Positions 19,140 through 32,299 of a stretch of 64,000 nucleotides of DNA are shown one piece after another; position 1 is the stretch's first letter, and each line of letters starts with the position of its first letter. The position numbers and the translations under genes were made by a program. Location of the stretch: positions 868,001 to 932,000 of the forward strand of contig NOWV01000013.1 in NCBI GenBank assembly GCA_003344405.1, given 5' to 3'. Under the pieces are notes generated by a model. That model saw only the letters and a list, made by a program, of their open reading frames with translations. It had not been told where the DNA came from and did not search any database. The DNA is from Trichoplax sp. H2. Its lineage: Eukaryota; Placozoa; Uniplacotomia; Trichoplacea.

Positions 19140-20960
19140 AAATTAAGGCAGTAACAGTGTATCTGCTATCCTTAATATTGTCGGGTAAGTCGGATCATGG
19201 ATTACCGTTAGTAATATTTAGTAGTCTAGATGAGTCTAAATTTATTGATCAGCTGATTTCAACGTTTCCATTTTAATATGGATAGGATCTAAAAAAATGG
19301 CATCAATATATCTCTTAATATTACTGTAAACATATATCGAAAGTTAAGGCGTTAAGAGCTATAACTTACTTTCAACAACATGATCGAGTAGGTCAGATCA
19401 TAGATTACCGTTATCGTTATTAGCATTTGATATTGTGGATTACTCTACGTCTATCGATCAGATGTCAGTATTTCTATTTCAGCTTAGACAAAATTTAGAA
19501 AAAAATGACATTGATTCATGCCTTGATATAACTCTAGATAGATATTGAAATGGATACGTTGAGAGCTGTAGCTTGCTGTCATCAACATTATAGGGTAGAT
19601 CACATCGTGGGTGGCCGTTATCGTTATTAGCATTTGACATTGTAGATTGCTCTACGTCTATCGATCAGATGTCAATACTTCTATTTCAATATCGATAAAA
19701 TGTAGAAAAAATGACAGAAGTTCGTGTCATGATATTTCTCTAGACCGAATATTGAAAGTTGAATATGTTGAGGGCTGTAACTTGCTATTACCAATGTTAT
19801 CGCGTAGGTCAGATCACAGATTACCGTTATCGTTATTAGTATTCGATATTGTGAATAAGTGCACGCCTATCGATCAGATGTCAGTATTTCGGTTTCAATA
19901 TGGACAAAATTTAGAAAAAATAACATTAGTTCTTCTCTTGATATGACTCTAGACAGATATAGAAAATTAATGTGTTTTAACGGATACGTTAAGAGCTGTA
20001 GCTTGCTATCATCAACATGATCGGATAGATTAGATTATGATTATTGGTTACCATCACGACTACTTTTGGCATTTGATATTCATAGATTGCACAATATGTA
20101 TCGATCAAATGCCAATATTTTAATTCCAATATCGATAGAATTAAAAAAATGACTTTGGTTTAGCTCTTGATATTACTGTTGACAAATATTGAAAATTAAT
20201 ACGTTGAGAGTTGTAATTTACTACCATCATTATCGGGTTGGGCAGATTCGATAAAAAGTTATCGTTATCGTCTTTATTAGTGTTTGATATTGTGGATTAC
20301 TACATTTATTGATCAGATTTCAAAGTTTCCAATTCAATTAATATCGATAGAATTTTTTTAAAATGATATTAGTATGCTTATTGATATTGTCGTAGGGCAA
20401 ACATCGACTATAAATATATTGTCAGCTTTAGCTTGCTATCATCAATATAGAGTAGGCTAAATCATTGATAACCGTTATTATCGCGATTGGCATTTTATCT
20501 AATGGATTCTTCTACGTTTACCAATCCGTTAATTTAAATATTTCAGTATGAACATCCATAGAGTTAAAAATTAGGATATGAATTTATCCTTAATATTATT
20601 ATAGATAGACATCGTACATGAATGCCTTAACCTCTGTACAGCTCGCTATCATCAGCATAATCGAGTGGGTTAGATTATTGATTACTATTATATCCGCTAT
20701 TGATTTAGTGGTAAGGAATATTCTATACCTGTCGACCAAATAATTTAAATGTTTGAATCTTAACATCTACAGAGTCTAGGGTAAAATTAAATTAAAATCA
20801 TCTCTTAATGCTACCAAAGGCAAAAGTCCAAATGAACATGTTGAGAGTAGCAGCTTATTATTAACATTACTGAGCAACTCTGATTATTGACTACTGTTGA
20901 TTTTAATAAATGTTATGGATTAATCTACCCATATCATCCATAGATCAATATCAAAATGGC
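19140..20960. repeat. ~210-bp satellite array, nine units
   Basis: Degenerate units start near 19166, 19380, 19590, 19795, 20020, 20225, 20445, 20655 and 20868. Landmarks in each are a TATCGGGTAGGTCAGATCAT-like block, GATTACCGTTATCG, a TCTATCGATCAGATGTC block, an ATCGATAGAATT-like block, and GTTGAGAGCTGTAGCTTGCT. The last units are the most diverged. It is the same family as 7230-8100. Confidence 0.85.
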
Positions 20961-21990
20961 ACTTAATTTTAACAAATTATACAGACGAAGGACATTCTAG
21001 TAAATTAACCATTATCGTATTGTTAGGCCAAATTTTCGATCTTATCATGACGTTTAATTTTATACGTCAAGACGATTTGCATGGTTATCTGACGTGGTCA
21101 ACTTTTTCTCACTGACTTGATTGAGCTAGGTCATCAACCTATTCATTTATTAATCCATTTTAAAGTCTAGACATTCAATTTATGTCAATCCCGAAATTAC
21201 GAGTATGATCATCGCTTCATGTCAACATTTGGATGCATGTATTGTAGGGCAATAGACAGTTGAATTCACAATTTTTTTCCTGTTTCCTTCATAGGGCTAT
21301 AAGATAAAAAACTAGTCTATTAACTGTCGTTTTTATTAACTGTAAATTTAGACTTTGGACTTAATGTAAACTCAATCAGTGTGTCAGTAAAATATTTTCA
21401 TGCTATTTTAATATTCTCCCTTGATAGTCATGAAGCACCCCTTCAAAAGTCTTAATCGTTATCCTCATTATTCTATTAGAAAATCGTAGTATTCCATAAT
21501 TAATTTCTTGATTGATATAGTAAAATGCAGGTAAAATGATGAGCAACTCCTATCAATAATAATAACGGGCAATATTTCAAAATTGAGCGTAAGAATTTTC
21601 TATATTTTATAGCTGTATAGTAAGTAAGAATAATATGCCGTTAATTTCATTTGAGGGATTGCCTAAATACGCTACATTATATACAATACATTAAATGGAA
21701 TTAGCAAAATAATCATAAACTATACTTGCAATCAATTTTAAGACTAGCCATAGTACCTTATCTCGGGATCAAATTAATTTTGACTGTATTATGGAAGTAA
21801 ACTCATGTCAAATTAATTACAGCCTGCTCTTTCCAAAATTATTTTTACTAGGTTTTCACCGCATTGAACAATTTTAATTAATTCGCTATCAGTAATCCTT
21901 AATCTATTCATTTAGATATCCATCTATCAACTAATACTATAAAGTCTATCTAGCAACAATTTTCGCCCACTACATTCAAAAATTACAAAT
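20961..21990. other. Intergenic
   Basis: AT-rich sequence between the satellite and the MINDY4 start. I see no gene, RNA or repeat structure that I can support. Confidence 0.5.
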
Positions 21991-24900
21991 ATGCCAATCG
22001 AAAACAAAGTTATCGAAAATCTTGCAAGTTCATTGATTAGAGAATATCTCAGTAGAAAGGTACAACAGGAATTAATGTGTGATCTACTTCATAAGAATAA
22101 TTTCTGAACTAATAATGGTATAACATCATACTCTTTTATTTATAGAATACAATGTAAAAATAATTGTTATACCGTCCTTATTATTCTTCTTATTATAGCA
22201 AATTTTATCACTAACTTGTATAGTAAAAGTACGACAATGTTTTTCGTTGCACTGATTTGTTAGCGCTTACGATAATAATCTATTGTACGTAGGGACTAAA
22301 AGAAACTCTTAAAACTATGGATGCTGAGCTTCCCAGGCAGGAACTCAGGTAAATTAAAACTATCGCTTACGAATTAAATTATTCTTATATATATCATTAA
22401 TAACAATAACAGTAGTATCTTGGTCAGTAAACAAGGTTAAAAATCTAATCAGTAATTTTGTTAAAATCATATATCATAAATTTCTTTTTTTAATTGTGAA
22501 TAATTGATGCCCTAATTCCATTCCAGTATAAATAATCGGATTACCCTTGCAAGAGAAATGCATCTTGAGGGACTACTGAAGAAAAACAAGGTTTATTTTT
22601 GTTATATGGGCGAATTCTTGAAAGATTTATCTAATAATATAATCGATGTATTGGTAAAACGTCTAGCAATACCTATTGTTAATAATTATTACTTAATTTT
22701 ATGCTTATAAGTGCCAGGAGCAGCCATTATCTACCATGATTGAAGTTATTGTTAAGCATATCAAAGAAACCAGTAGACCTAGGACTAGGAGCTCTGGAAG
22801 AAGCCTTAGCTTCTCGGAAGACAAAGTAATATTTATTTGCGTCCTATTAATCTTGATAAATTCAATCTAATTACAGAACAAAGAATGCTATAAAATTATT
22901 GACGATCTTACTCTAACATTTCGTATTGAACTTTTAGACGCTTGAGAAACAATTCAGTAACTCTCGTGCTGTCTCTATTGATCAATTAATCTATCGAGAA
23001 CATAACAAGAGTCAAATTAATGATAGTAAAAATGTTATAGAGACCATCACAGCTGAAAATTTAGAAAATGAAGTTTTTACTAAAGTAACAAAACCTGTAA
23101 TTGACGATAGCACTAGCAATAATGGAAATGTCGACAATGATATAGAAACTATCGAATTAGAAGGTATGAATTATTAAATTTGTAAAGAAGTGTGGGATCA
23201 GTTTGAGACTTTTGCATTCTAAACAGCTTAATTAACTGTTCTACTAGATCAACTAGAGCATAGTTCTCCAACACTATCACCGAGAATACAACAGCAGCAC
23301 GATTCAACTCGACAAACTCCGATTACCTTGAATATTGCAACAGCATTGAAAGAAATCATTTTTGGTAAAGGTACAGGCTTATTTAATTACGAATGGAGAA
23401 TTCAAAGCTTTCTATTTAGCGATGTCGAGGGTATTCAATATGGTATAGTGCAGAAAAAGGTATACGCGTATCTTAAATTTTAGATTTTAATTTATTACGA
23501 GTATTGATGGTGCATAAAATAATCACGACTTTAAACAAATATTAGCTCTAAAAAATTAAAGAGTATGGATTTTTAATATCATATGACGATAATGGTTATA
23601 TTATAGGGTGGCCCATGTGGAATCTTAGCTGCTTTGCAAGCATTTTTTTTGAAGCATCTCCTTTTCACAAATCCTGAAAATCAAAATATAGCTAAAAGGT
23701 TATAAAATTAATAAGGTGTAAATAACCATAAAATAAATAATACTATCATCTACTTTTCTAGTGCATCACATAATTTGTCAGAGCCTGTTTTACTTATTGC
23801 TTCAAGCTATATCTATCTCTTAGATCTACAGAAAAAGTCTTGGAACAAGACTGTTACAGTTACTATTAGAAATAATATACAGTGTTTAATATTTCTCTTG
23901 ATGTGTCTCGAATTTTGATTCAATCGTCTTCATAACTCTGAATTGAAATATTCGTACTATTTTCTGTAATTATTGTTCAAGCATGAATATAGCTTATGGC
24001 AGTTACTAATTTAGCATTTGATAATTTCTTTTATAGTCAAATCGCTAACGTAACTGAAAGTATGCAACAAGAGAGTCTTGTACTTGCTATAGCTGAAACC
24101 CTTTGGAAAGCTGGCAACTGCCGACGATCCGTTGTAGCGCTGTAAGTTACTGAAATATACTGTACAAAATCGATAAATTCGTTAGAAAAATCATACTATT
24201 GCATATGGTTATAGCTAACTTTTCATTAATTTCATTGTCAAGTATTATTGTATGTGTCTAGCAACAAATTCTTAATTTGATTAAATGGGATACTATAGGC
24301 AGATAAAATTATTAAAGTAGATGTTACTATAGAACTTTTACAGTTGTTATGTAAATGTCTTGCATCTCAATCAAACTTGTGATATTTTTGCCTCAGCGCT
24401 TGCATCTGATAAATAAGAATCGCATTTGCTTGAGGGCATTTTAAATTTTTATAATTAACAACTACACGTTGCTATAGCTAAATACTTGGAATATTACAGG
24501 TTACAAAGCTCAGTCCATTTTAAAGGCAATTCCCAGTTTCGCCTTGATCAGTTAACTGAAAAGGTAGTTATGTGAATATGTTATTTAGATTTGTTATACA
24601 TACTGCTTAGATATCAAAAAATTTTTACACGACTTCCGTTTTATTTAAAATTGTTATTTCAGTTAACACTGCATACTGTCATATCGCTGGAGTCCTTACG
24701 CAAATTAATCCAAGAAAATCTTTCCCAGGTTTTTAACTAGTGATGCAATTAATTTCCATCCTATATCGCTAATTCTTACTTAATATATAATGTTAACTAA
24801 TAGAGAAAGTGTGTTGTTTGAAGTCAATCTCAATCTTAATCTTTCTACCACCATTGTTTTTCATACTGTAGTTTCAAAATCCAAAAGGAAATGGATGCAT

Positions 24901-26430
24901 ACTGTATTTGTATTCCTTGATATTAAGCAGAACAGTGGAAGGGTAGGCTTAAACCCTTATATCGTTGACATTCTTTCTTATTAACCAATAAATGACTTTC
25001 CAATTATCACAAAGAAAAAATCGATTCCATATGCTTATTTATTCTTCCTAGAGTTAAGGAAGATATGGATGACCCAAACTGCAAATTAATGGGCGCCTAC
25101 AACTATTGCTCGCAGGTATATAAGAATTTACTAGCCCTATTTTACATTACGATGAAAACTATAATATCATGTAATTTAGTCATTTTCAAATATAATGGAA
25201 GTTATTTATATCTTGACATAGCTATGAAATACCAAACTATGATTTATTTAAAAATTACACACTGTATAGCTTCTGCTCTTCGCTTATTGATCTATCTTAT
25301 ACCATTACCCAATGTTGGGTCATCTTTACCTTAATGATCAAAATAATATACTGATTCATGCTCTTGTTAGGAAATTGTCAACCTAATCGTTACTGGTAAA
25401 GCAACTTCAAATACCTTTGATGGCATTATTGAATTAACGGGGAATGAAGGAGATAAGGTTATTCTTAGAAAGCGAGCTAAAATATGTATACGAAGCAGTA
25501 ACAGTATACTCTATTTTATATGTCCTAAATTTTTGATTTTGCATTGGTGAAGTGTCAACTAACTGGACTAAAATCACAAAGTCAGATTGGATTACTATCA
25601 TTATTAGAACATTACGAATCGTGCAAGGTATAATTATGTTAAATATATTCTGCTGTATATTTGCATCGTATAATGACGGTCATTAATAAATATTTTAATT
25701 CATAGGTCGGAAATTATTTTAAATCGCCTGAGTATCCAATATGGGTAGTTTATAGTGAAAGTCATTATAGTGTTGTTTTCTCATTAAACAGAAAAATACT
25801 CGATCTCAGGTAGAGTTTAATAATCAAGTTCTACTTTAAGAACTAATAGTTTTCCGATGGATTAGTTTAATTGATTCACTATCTTAGTGCAGTGAATTGT
25901 AACACTATTCCATTGGATAATATGCAGTGATGTACCGAAAACTTTTGACCTTTATTACTACGATGGTCTGGGAAATCAAGATGAAGAAATCAGGCTGACT
26001 GTGGGTTAGTAATAGTACCACTAGTTAGGAATAACATTCTAATTTTTGGTGATTAATCTTGCTATTGAATTCTAACCTCAAGATCCATATCAGCAAGTTA
26101 CGGTCAATGAAAAGGATCTCATCCCACCGTTAGATTTATGTATTAGGACGAGGTATATAGAGCAAATTTTTTTATAGATCTATCACTTACTATTTTTTAG
26201 CGTCTTATCTTGTCTTAGCCTTTATACTCTTAACGCTTAATCAATTATGAAATAAATCTTTGACGTATTAGGATGTAATTTACGGTTTTATTGAAGCCAA
26301 TACTTCACACAAAATTTTAATATCTGCAAAATATGCTAAGAAAAATTAATATTATAACATTCTCTACTAATATCATTTCAGATGGCCAGGAGCTGCAGTA
26401 AATTGGAACGATACAGAGCCCCTGTTATAA
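21991..26430 (+). CDS. MINDY4-like (FAM188B) Lys48-ubiquitin deubiquitinase, ~18 exons
   Basis: Predicted cysteine deubiquitinase of the MINDY family. Exons: 21991-22059, 22293-22348, 22527-22590, 22718-22825, 22938-23163, 23248-23459, 23607-23698, 24037-24141, 24500-24563, 24663-24728, 24872-24942, 25052-25115, 25371-about 25480, 25586-25627, 25706-25809, 25928-26004, 26083-26152, 26382-26430. Phases agree at every junction except the donor of the 25371 exon, which I could not place. The product is about 550 residues. The N-terminus (LASSLIREYLSRK, then GLKETLKTMD) matches the MINDY4-specific N-terminal motif, which separates it from MINDY1-3. A linker rich in Ser, Asn and Gln covers about residues 130-210. 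The catalytic cysteine is in GGPCG (Cys249). The catalytic histidine is in WVVYSESHYS, near residue 470. The end, WPGAAVNWNDTEPLL, is the family C-terminus. The linker is shorter than in the human protein. Confidence 0.92.
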
Positions 26431-27789
26431 ATAGCATCGTAGGCATGATCCCTTTCTACTTTTCAATCATATCATAATTATCGATAGGTGCTCTTCTATG
26501 AATTAATGTGGATATTTACCTTCAGTTATCAGATGTTATCACTAAAACCACTTTTATACATACCTATCAAATAATCTTAAATCTTGTAACCTTGTATAAT
26601 TAATTCTTGAATGAATACCGCCGAATGCATCGATCAACTATCATCTAAGATACTATAGAGCTAAAATAACCATTTAAGAATTGCAGCTAGTTCAAATTTA
26701 TTGAATGAACAATCGCTTTAAGATATACTATTATCCTGAAATTTTATTGAATGTTCTTGAATCTCTACAATGTTTATTATGCCTTCTATTTTCTTACCAA
26801 GTCATAGGGCCTAATATACTTTTATTGCTATATGTGTTATCACCCTAGAATTGCAGTACTATGTACAGTTTAACTCTCTACAGTAAAGTGAGATCTATTC
26901 TATACACATTAATTAATATTATCTGGCAAAATTATACGATTTCAATACCAACTTACTCAAGAAAATGGCATGAACATTTTCAAGATTTTTCGTTTACCTC
27001 GCATAGTAAAGATGCGGCATCCTCAAATCTAATGTATAATTTATGTATTGCAATGATTAGTATTAATCTTATGTCATTGTAATCTTAATTGTAGAGTAAT
27101 TGTATTATTTATAAAACAATTCTCCAATAAACTACCGATATCCCATTAAGTCTGCTTTCGTAGATTAAGAAATGGATTTCGTTTCATGGATGATGCCTAG
27201 AAAGAATCGCCTTATCTATCGTATTTATTATTCGGACTCAGTTAAATATAGCAAATAATTTATCACGAACGCTACAGTACAATAGAATAGATTAATTAAT
27301 TGATTATCACTAGAATTAGAATACCCTAACCAAATCATTATACCTGATTAATTAACTAAATATTCCTCTTCATTATTGTCAGTTGTTAGTTATAGTAAAA
27401 GGCAAACTTCACTCAGATGAATAAGGTTTTGATTATGACATAGCTCAGCTTTATAAGCTGTTTGTTTGCCATATAATTAATGCAATCGAGTTTGGTTATG
27501 CTTGTACTGATACTAGCATAAAAAAATCGATTTTACTAATAATAGGTATGGTTATAAATAAAAAGAGATCGAATTAATTTAGAGTACATTTGTCTGCAAT
27601 GTAGTGTTTTACTATATATCACAGTACTACAGGATAATGATTAGTATTATCCTATTCTGAAGATTAGTCCAATGTGGCTCGAGATCAATCTTGATACTGG
27701 GCAATTACCATAGGCGATTGATTTTAGTGCCGCCTTGCAGCATAAGTAGGTATCCGGTCGAACTGCAAGGCTGCAAGGATAGCTAACCA
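26431..27789. other. Intergenic between MINDY4 and the SDR cluster
   Basis: AT-rich with no gene I can support. The open frame at 26861-27082 shows no family motif. Confidence 0.5.
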
Positions 27790-28479
27790 ACCACAAGGTC
27801 AGCTTAACAGACAGTAGAAGTACTTAAATCATCTCAGAACTAAGTGCGCGTATACTGTTCAGTACATTGTTTATTGATCGATAAGTATAAGATTATGAAT
27901 AATTAATGAATAAATTATAGGTATAATATCGTAGTATTATTGTTATTAAAATCACTATCTACGACAGAGATAAAGCTGAGTGAAAAACTTCCAAATAGTC
28001 GGTCGTATTTTAACGGACTTGTATCGCTGCTTAACNNNNNNNNNNNNNNNNNNNNTTTGAAGTAAATTCGAATTGAAAGCAAATGAATCATTGTACAAAA
28101 TTCAGGTAATATCGAATTAATGCAGTAATCTTAAATGTACTATAACTGGCTAATGCTGTATATAGTAATACATCGTATTAAACATACAATCTAGTAAATC
28201 TAGCGTAGGATACCCGTATGATACCAAACCATAAGGTCAGCTTAACAGACAGTAGAAGTACTTAAATCATCTCAGATCTAAGTGCGCATCTACTGTACTG
28301 TCGATATACATTATTTATTGATCGATAAGTATAAGATTATGAATAATTAACGAATAAATTACAGGTATAATATCGTAGTATTATTGTTATTAAAATCACT
28401 ATCTACGACAGAGATAAAGCTGAGTGAAAAACTTCCAAATAGTCGGTCGTATTTTAACGGACTTGTATCGCTGCTTAAC
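27790..28479. repeat. Segment repeated on both sides of an assembly gap
   Basis: Bases 27790-28035 and 28228-28479 are nearly the same sequence, from ACCAYAAGGTCAGCTTAACA to ACTTGTATCGCTGCTTAAC, with a handful of substitutions and one small indel. The left copy stops exactly at the N run. The right copy continues into the 5' flank of the first SDR gene. This looks like two haplotypes or overlapping contigs left unmerged, though a true promoter duplication is possible. Confidence 0.85.
28036..28055. other. Assembly gap (20 N)
   Basis: A run of exactly 20 undetermined bases. Round numbers of this kind usually mark a gap of unknown or nominal size. Confidence 0.98.
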
Positions 28480-28554
28480 AGCTTGGGAACGACTTTAGGC
28501 TATCGAGATTTGGTAACTTCTTCAATCTACTTATGTTCCAATTGAGCTGTAACG

Positions 28555-30487
28555 ATGGAACCTGCTGCTACAATTTTTATTGCTGGTAATGTTGTATTTG
28601 TTATAGTGTACTTATATTACATGTTCAACAGAAAGTCTAAAATAGCCAACATCGACGAGAAATATGTGCTTATAACTGGTTGTGATAGTGGATTTGGACG
28701 AGCAATAGCTGAAAGATTAGATCAAGTGGGTGTCAATGTATTCGCTGCATGCTTAACAGACTCAGCTGTTAACGAATTAAAGGTTCATTCTAAGAAGATG
28801 ATTCCATTCGTACTCGATGTTACAAATAGCGAACAAATTAAAAATACAGTGGCTCTAGTAAAAAAGAAGTTACCAGATGGAAAAGGATTATGGGGCCTTG
28901 TTAATAATGCTGGAATCGCAGATTCAGGATTTATCGAATGGTTACCGATGGAGACATTTCGTAAAGTCGCTGATGTAAATTTATTTGGCTTAATCGAGGT
29001 TACATGCCAGTTTCTACCGTTAATCAAGAAAGAGAAAGGTCGAGTAGTAAACATGGCAAGCTTGGCTGGTATCCAAGCACCACCAGTTGCAGCGCCATAT
29101 AGTATCTCGAAATTTGGATTAGTAGCATTTACTAATACATTAAGATTTGAGATGTTAGCATTTGGTGTTAGGGTCTGTTGTATTTGTCCAACATTCTTTC
29201 GGACAAACATTCTCGATACTGAAAAGTTAGTAACTGGAATGAATACCCTATTCGAAGCTGTAAATGACGAAGTAAAAGAAAGTTATAAAGATGTTCCAGA
29301 GAAAGGTAAGTGTACGAATATCGATAACGGTTATATATTATTCATGCTGATGCTAAACTACTATGATGATGTATATATATAAATCACACGTATAATGTGA
29401 TGGTAGATACTATAGATTATTGCTATCAACGTAATAGATGAGTAATACTGTACTATACGATTAAATGCAAGGAAATACGCTCGATAGAAGGTACAATAAT
29501 AAAAGCTCGTGTCGATAAAAATCTCAGTCGATAGTGATGGTAATTGGATTACAATTAATTGGCAGTTTATTACTGAGAAAGATAAACTGAAGAAGTAATT
29601 AAAGAAAACATCTGTGTATACTATAAACTATAATAGATATAAGCAACGTCAATCATATTACAGAGATTTAACTCTATCTATAGTAATATACTAACATTAG
29701 CAACCATTTAAATCAGTCGGTGTAGTTAACATTGAGGACATCAACACCATAGTCTCCTGTAGTTAATGCTTGATAATGTAGTTTTTGATGTAATATCATA
29801 GTGTAGCGGATGTCGTATACTACAGCGGTAATATCTTATCGAATGCTCTATATTATATCAATTTAGTATACTGTGCAGTCGAAGAATAAGTTACTTAACT
29901 TTACTTTACTTCATTGCCTCTATCTCAAGTGCAATGCAAAGACAATTTTCTGTAGTCATTAGATTATGTTCAATTCTACCTGTACGCATTATTTATAAGT
30001 TTATACATAGAATATTGTAGTGATTGGGTTTTACAACCTCTTAGGTTAGCAATCGTTCAACTCAAAATCTGAATTATTAAAATTGAGCAATCCTTGACTT
30101 GACTCAAGATTATAAGCATGGTAGACCATTTTACTTCTCAATGCTACCGTACTTCAATTACTACTGTAATTAGCTGAAACTACTACAAATGTATATGTTC
30201 GGCGTATACTCTGTGCTACGAATTACGTCTTTTAAATTAATTCAAATATCTTTTGCGTAATAGTTATCACAAATTTAAGAAATATCGCTGGTGAGGCTCC
30301 TGTTGATCTGAATCCAGTGGTAAATGTAGTTGAAGATGCATTAATTAGTACGAAGCCGAAGAATTACTACTTCGTAGGAAAACAGTCTATATTATTTCGA
30401 ATTATCGCTAGTTGCCCAACTGAGCTATCTGATTGGTTATTTGCTAAGGTGAATCCTATCTTTAGGCCGAGCATGATATCTAGTTAA
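28555..30487 (+). CDS. SDR9C-type short-chain dehydrogenase 1 (17beta-HSD6/retinol dehydrogenase-like)
   Basis: Predicted membrane-anchored NAD(P)-dependent oxidoreductase acting on retinoid, steroid or similar alcohols. There are two exons, 28555-29305 and 30264-30487, joined in phase 1 (GAAAG|GTAAGT to TAATAG|TT), for 324 residues. Residues 5-24 form a hydrophobic N-terminal segment, as in endoplasmic-reticulum members of the family. The cofactor motif TGCDSGFG is at 41-48 and NNAG follows. The catalytic set is Ser169, Tyr182 and Lys186 (YSISK). The small last exon carries the family C-terminus (NVVEDALISTKPKNYY...). The start ATG is followed directly by the hydrophobic stretch. It is clearly more distant from the next two genes than they are from each other. 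Substrate is unknown. The open frame on the opposite strand is a shadow. Confidence 0.93.
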
Positions 30488-32068
30488 TTGGATATTTGTG
30501 CTGGACAAGTTATATTATATAGACTAGAAATATTATACAGAGTGATTGTCTTAGTCTTGACTTAGATATTACAATAGAAACGTGTTACTTAAAATGGCTA
30601 CAGTATCTAATTACTACATCTTATAAATGTCGTATAAACGAATATAAATGTACTTAGATGTATTTACAATAAGTATTAATGAGCACATGAAATATTATAT
30701 TAAATTAAATTGTTTTGTGACTTTTTATTTTCTCATATGCTACATTCTTATGGCTATAATCAAGTTTTATAAATCTTCATGTACGTGTGACTTTAGATAT
30801 GCCTTATACGCTTGTTTAAGAAAAATTATAAACTGCTTTATTCTATCAACTACTTGGGCTGTAATCAAGTTTTATAATAAATTATATAATTAAAGAGTAA
30901 TATACAGGTATTAAGCAAGATTATTTTTCCGAATCGTTGTAATATATTTACATAATCAGTAAAATTGCAACTGTATTAACTGCAATACTGCATTAAGGTC
31001 ATGCCACTATGGTCACTATTACCAAGTTGTCAACGCCTAAATTATTGTTTAAATCTTACGAATTTATTACCTTCATGTAATCATAGGCTAGCTAAAGAGT
31101 ACTTCCAAAGGCTAAAATTATTGTTTATATCTTGTGAATTGATTACCTTTATTTACATCAACCTATCCAATACAAAATTATACTTTCAGTAGTATGAATT
31201 TGATCTTTACCTTCTGTATGACTATTGCTAGTAAAATGGAGATTTTTTTTCGCCATAAAGAAATGAGGGAAATTCACAGGATCACTCCTACACAGAAAAG
31301 TTTTAAGGTTCGGACAGTACTTCTGATCAGTCAAGTCACCTAGTGACATTTATGTAGGGTTACACTAGGTACAGTATTACCGTCAATATCTCGACTACGA
31401 ATTATAACTTCGGAGCAGCTACTTTTACCGATGAAACTCACATTACGTAATTGCCCCTCTTTTATTACGTATGATGGATGATCTGAATATAGATTATATG
31501 TTTGTAGCAATTCAACATTCGATCGTAATCGAGGATTGGCCAACTTTCAGGCTGACTATAATACATATACGCGTATACTACTATTATTATTAATATCTAA
31601 TAGTCTATGGGATATAAATACATGGGGAACGTTTAGTAGTCCATAGTGCAGGTAGAACATATTTATTGACCCACTGGTGTACAAGGACCACCTGTATGAT
31701 TGTTCTTCTAACTACTGCAGTCGAACCACCTGCACTATAATAATTGAGTCAATTTACTGTATTCTACAGTCTGTATATTACGTGTGGAGTTATATTAGCT
31801 AGTAGAATCCACGCTCGTTCTATTTTGTGTACTGTATGCAGTCTGTAAATAATTAATTAGTACTAATATCAGTCTCTGCTTTTTACTTTATAATTTAGTA
31901 CTTGCATTTTAACCTATCGCTTTACCGGCAATGTCTTACTATTCTGCTTACAGGTGCAATACAATACAGATATGTATTATCATATCCTCGTTTTATGCAA
32001 TATATGTTGCTGAGTTAATGTACTGTACAATGAGTGTACATTAATTATAGTACACGCCAAGAATAACC
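30488..32068. other. Intergenic with small direct repeats
   Basis: No gene is supported. Two ~70-bp direct repeats at about 31035-31085 and 31108-31160 share an ATTATTGTTTAWATCTT core. An 11-bp inverted pair, ATAGTGCAGGT/ACCTGCACTAT, brackets about 31643-31738. The AATCAAGTTTTATAA motif occurs twice (about 30758 and 30852). Confidence 0.5.
31340..31546 (-). pseudogene. Coding-like fragment, unassigned
   Basis: An open frame of about 67 codons on the minus strand has protein-like composition. It has segments such as NPRLRSNVELLQ and SEVIIRSRDIDGNTVPS, and the latter looks like an edge of an immunoglobulin-like or filamin-type repeat. No flanking exons could be joined to it and it ends in TAG. 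It may be a relic exon. I do not assign a function. Confidence 0.25.
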
Positions 32069-32221
32069 AGGAACTACTCCACTAAAAATTCTCCTCTCAA
32101 AGCCGTAACTAGAATATTTCCCCTGTACTTTTAGTACAGGGGACCGGCAACGAATCGACAGTATCAACAATGTATTTTTTAGTTACGGCTTTGAGGGGAG
32201 AATTTTTAGTTGAGTAGTCCC
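32069..32221. mobile_element. MITE-like palindromic element
   Basis: The left arm, about 32070-32110, and the right arm, 32181-32221, are inverted copies of about 41 bp with only a few mismatches (core AAAAATTCTCC...CTCAAAGCCGTAACT). The interior holds a second hairpin, CCCCTGTAC/GTACAGGGG, around 32121-32144. There is no coding capacity. The size, about 150 bp, and long terminal inverted repeats fit a miniature inverted-repeat transposable element or foldback element. Target-site duplication is not clear. Confidence 0.75.
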
Positions 32222-32299
32222 TAGTATAACGAGCGAGAGGTCTACTAGTATTTAATGAATGCACGGTGGTAGACATGCTGAGAATGTAAACGGAATTAA

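Noticed and set aside
28785-29210. 141-codon open frame antisense to SDR 1
   Set aside because: It is entirely inside the conserved SDR exon on the other strand and has no family motif.
30648-30893. 81-codon frame after SDR 1
   Set aside because: The composition is that of AT-rich spacer, with internal direct repeats, and there is no motif or splice partner.
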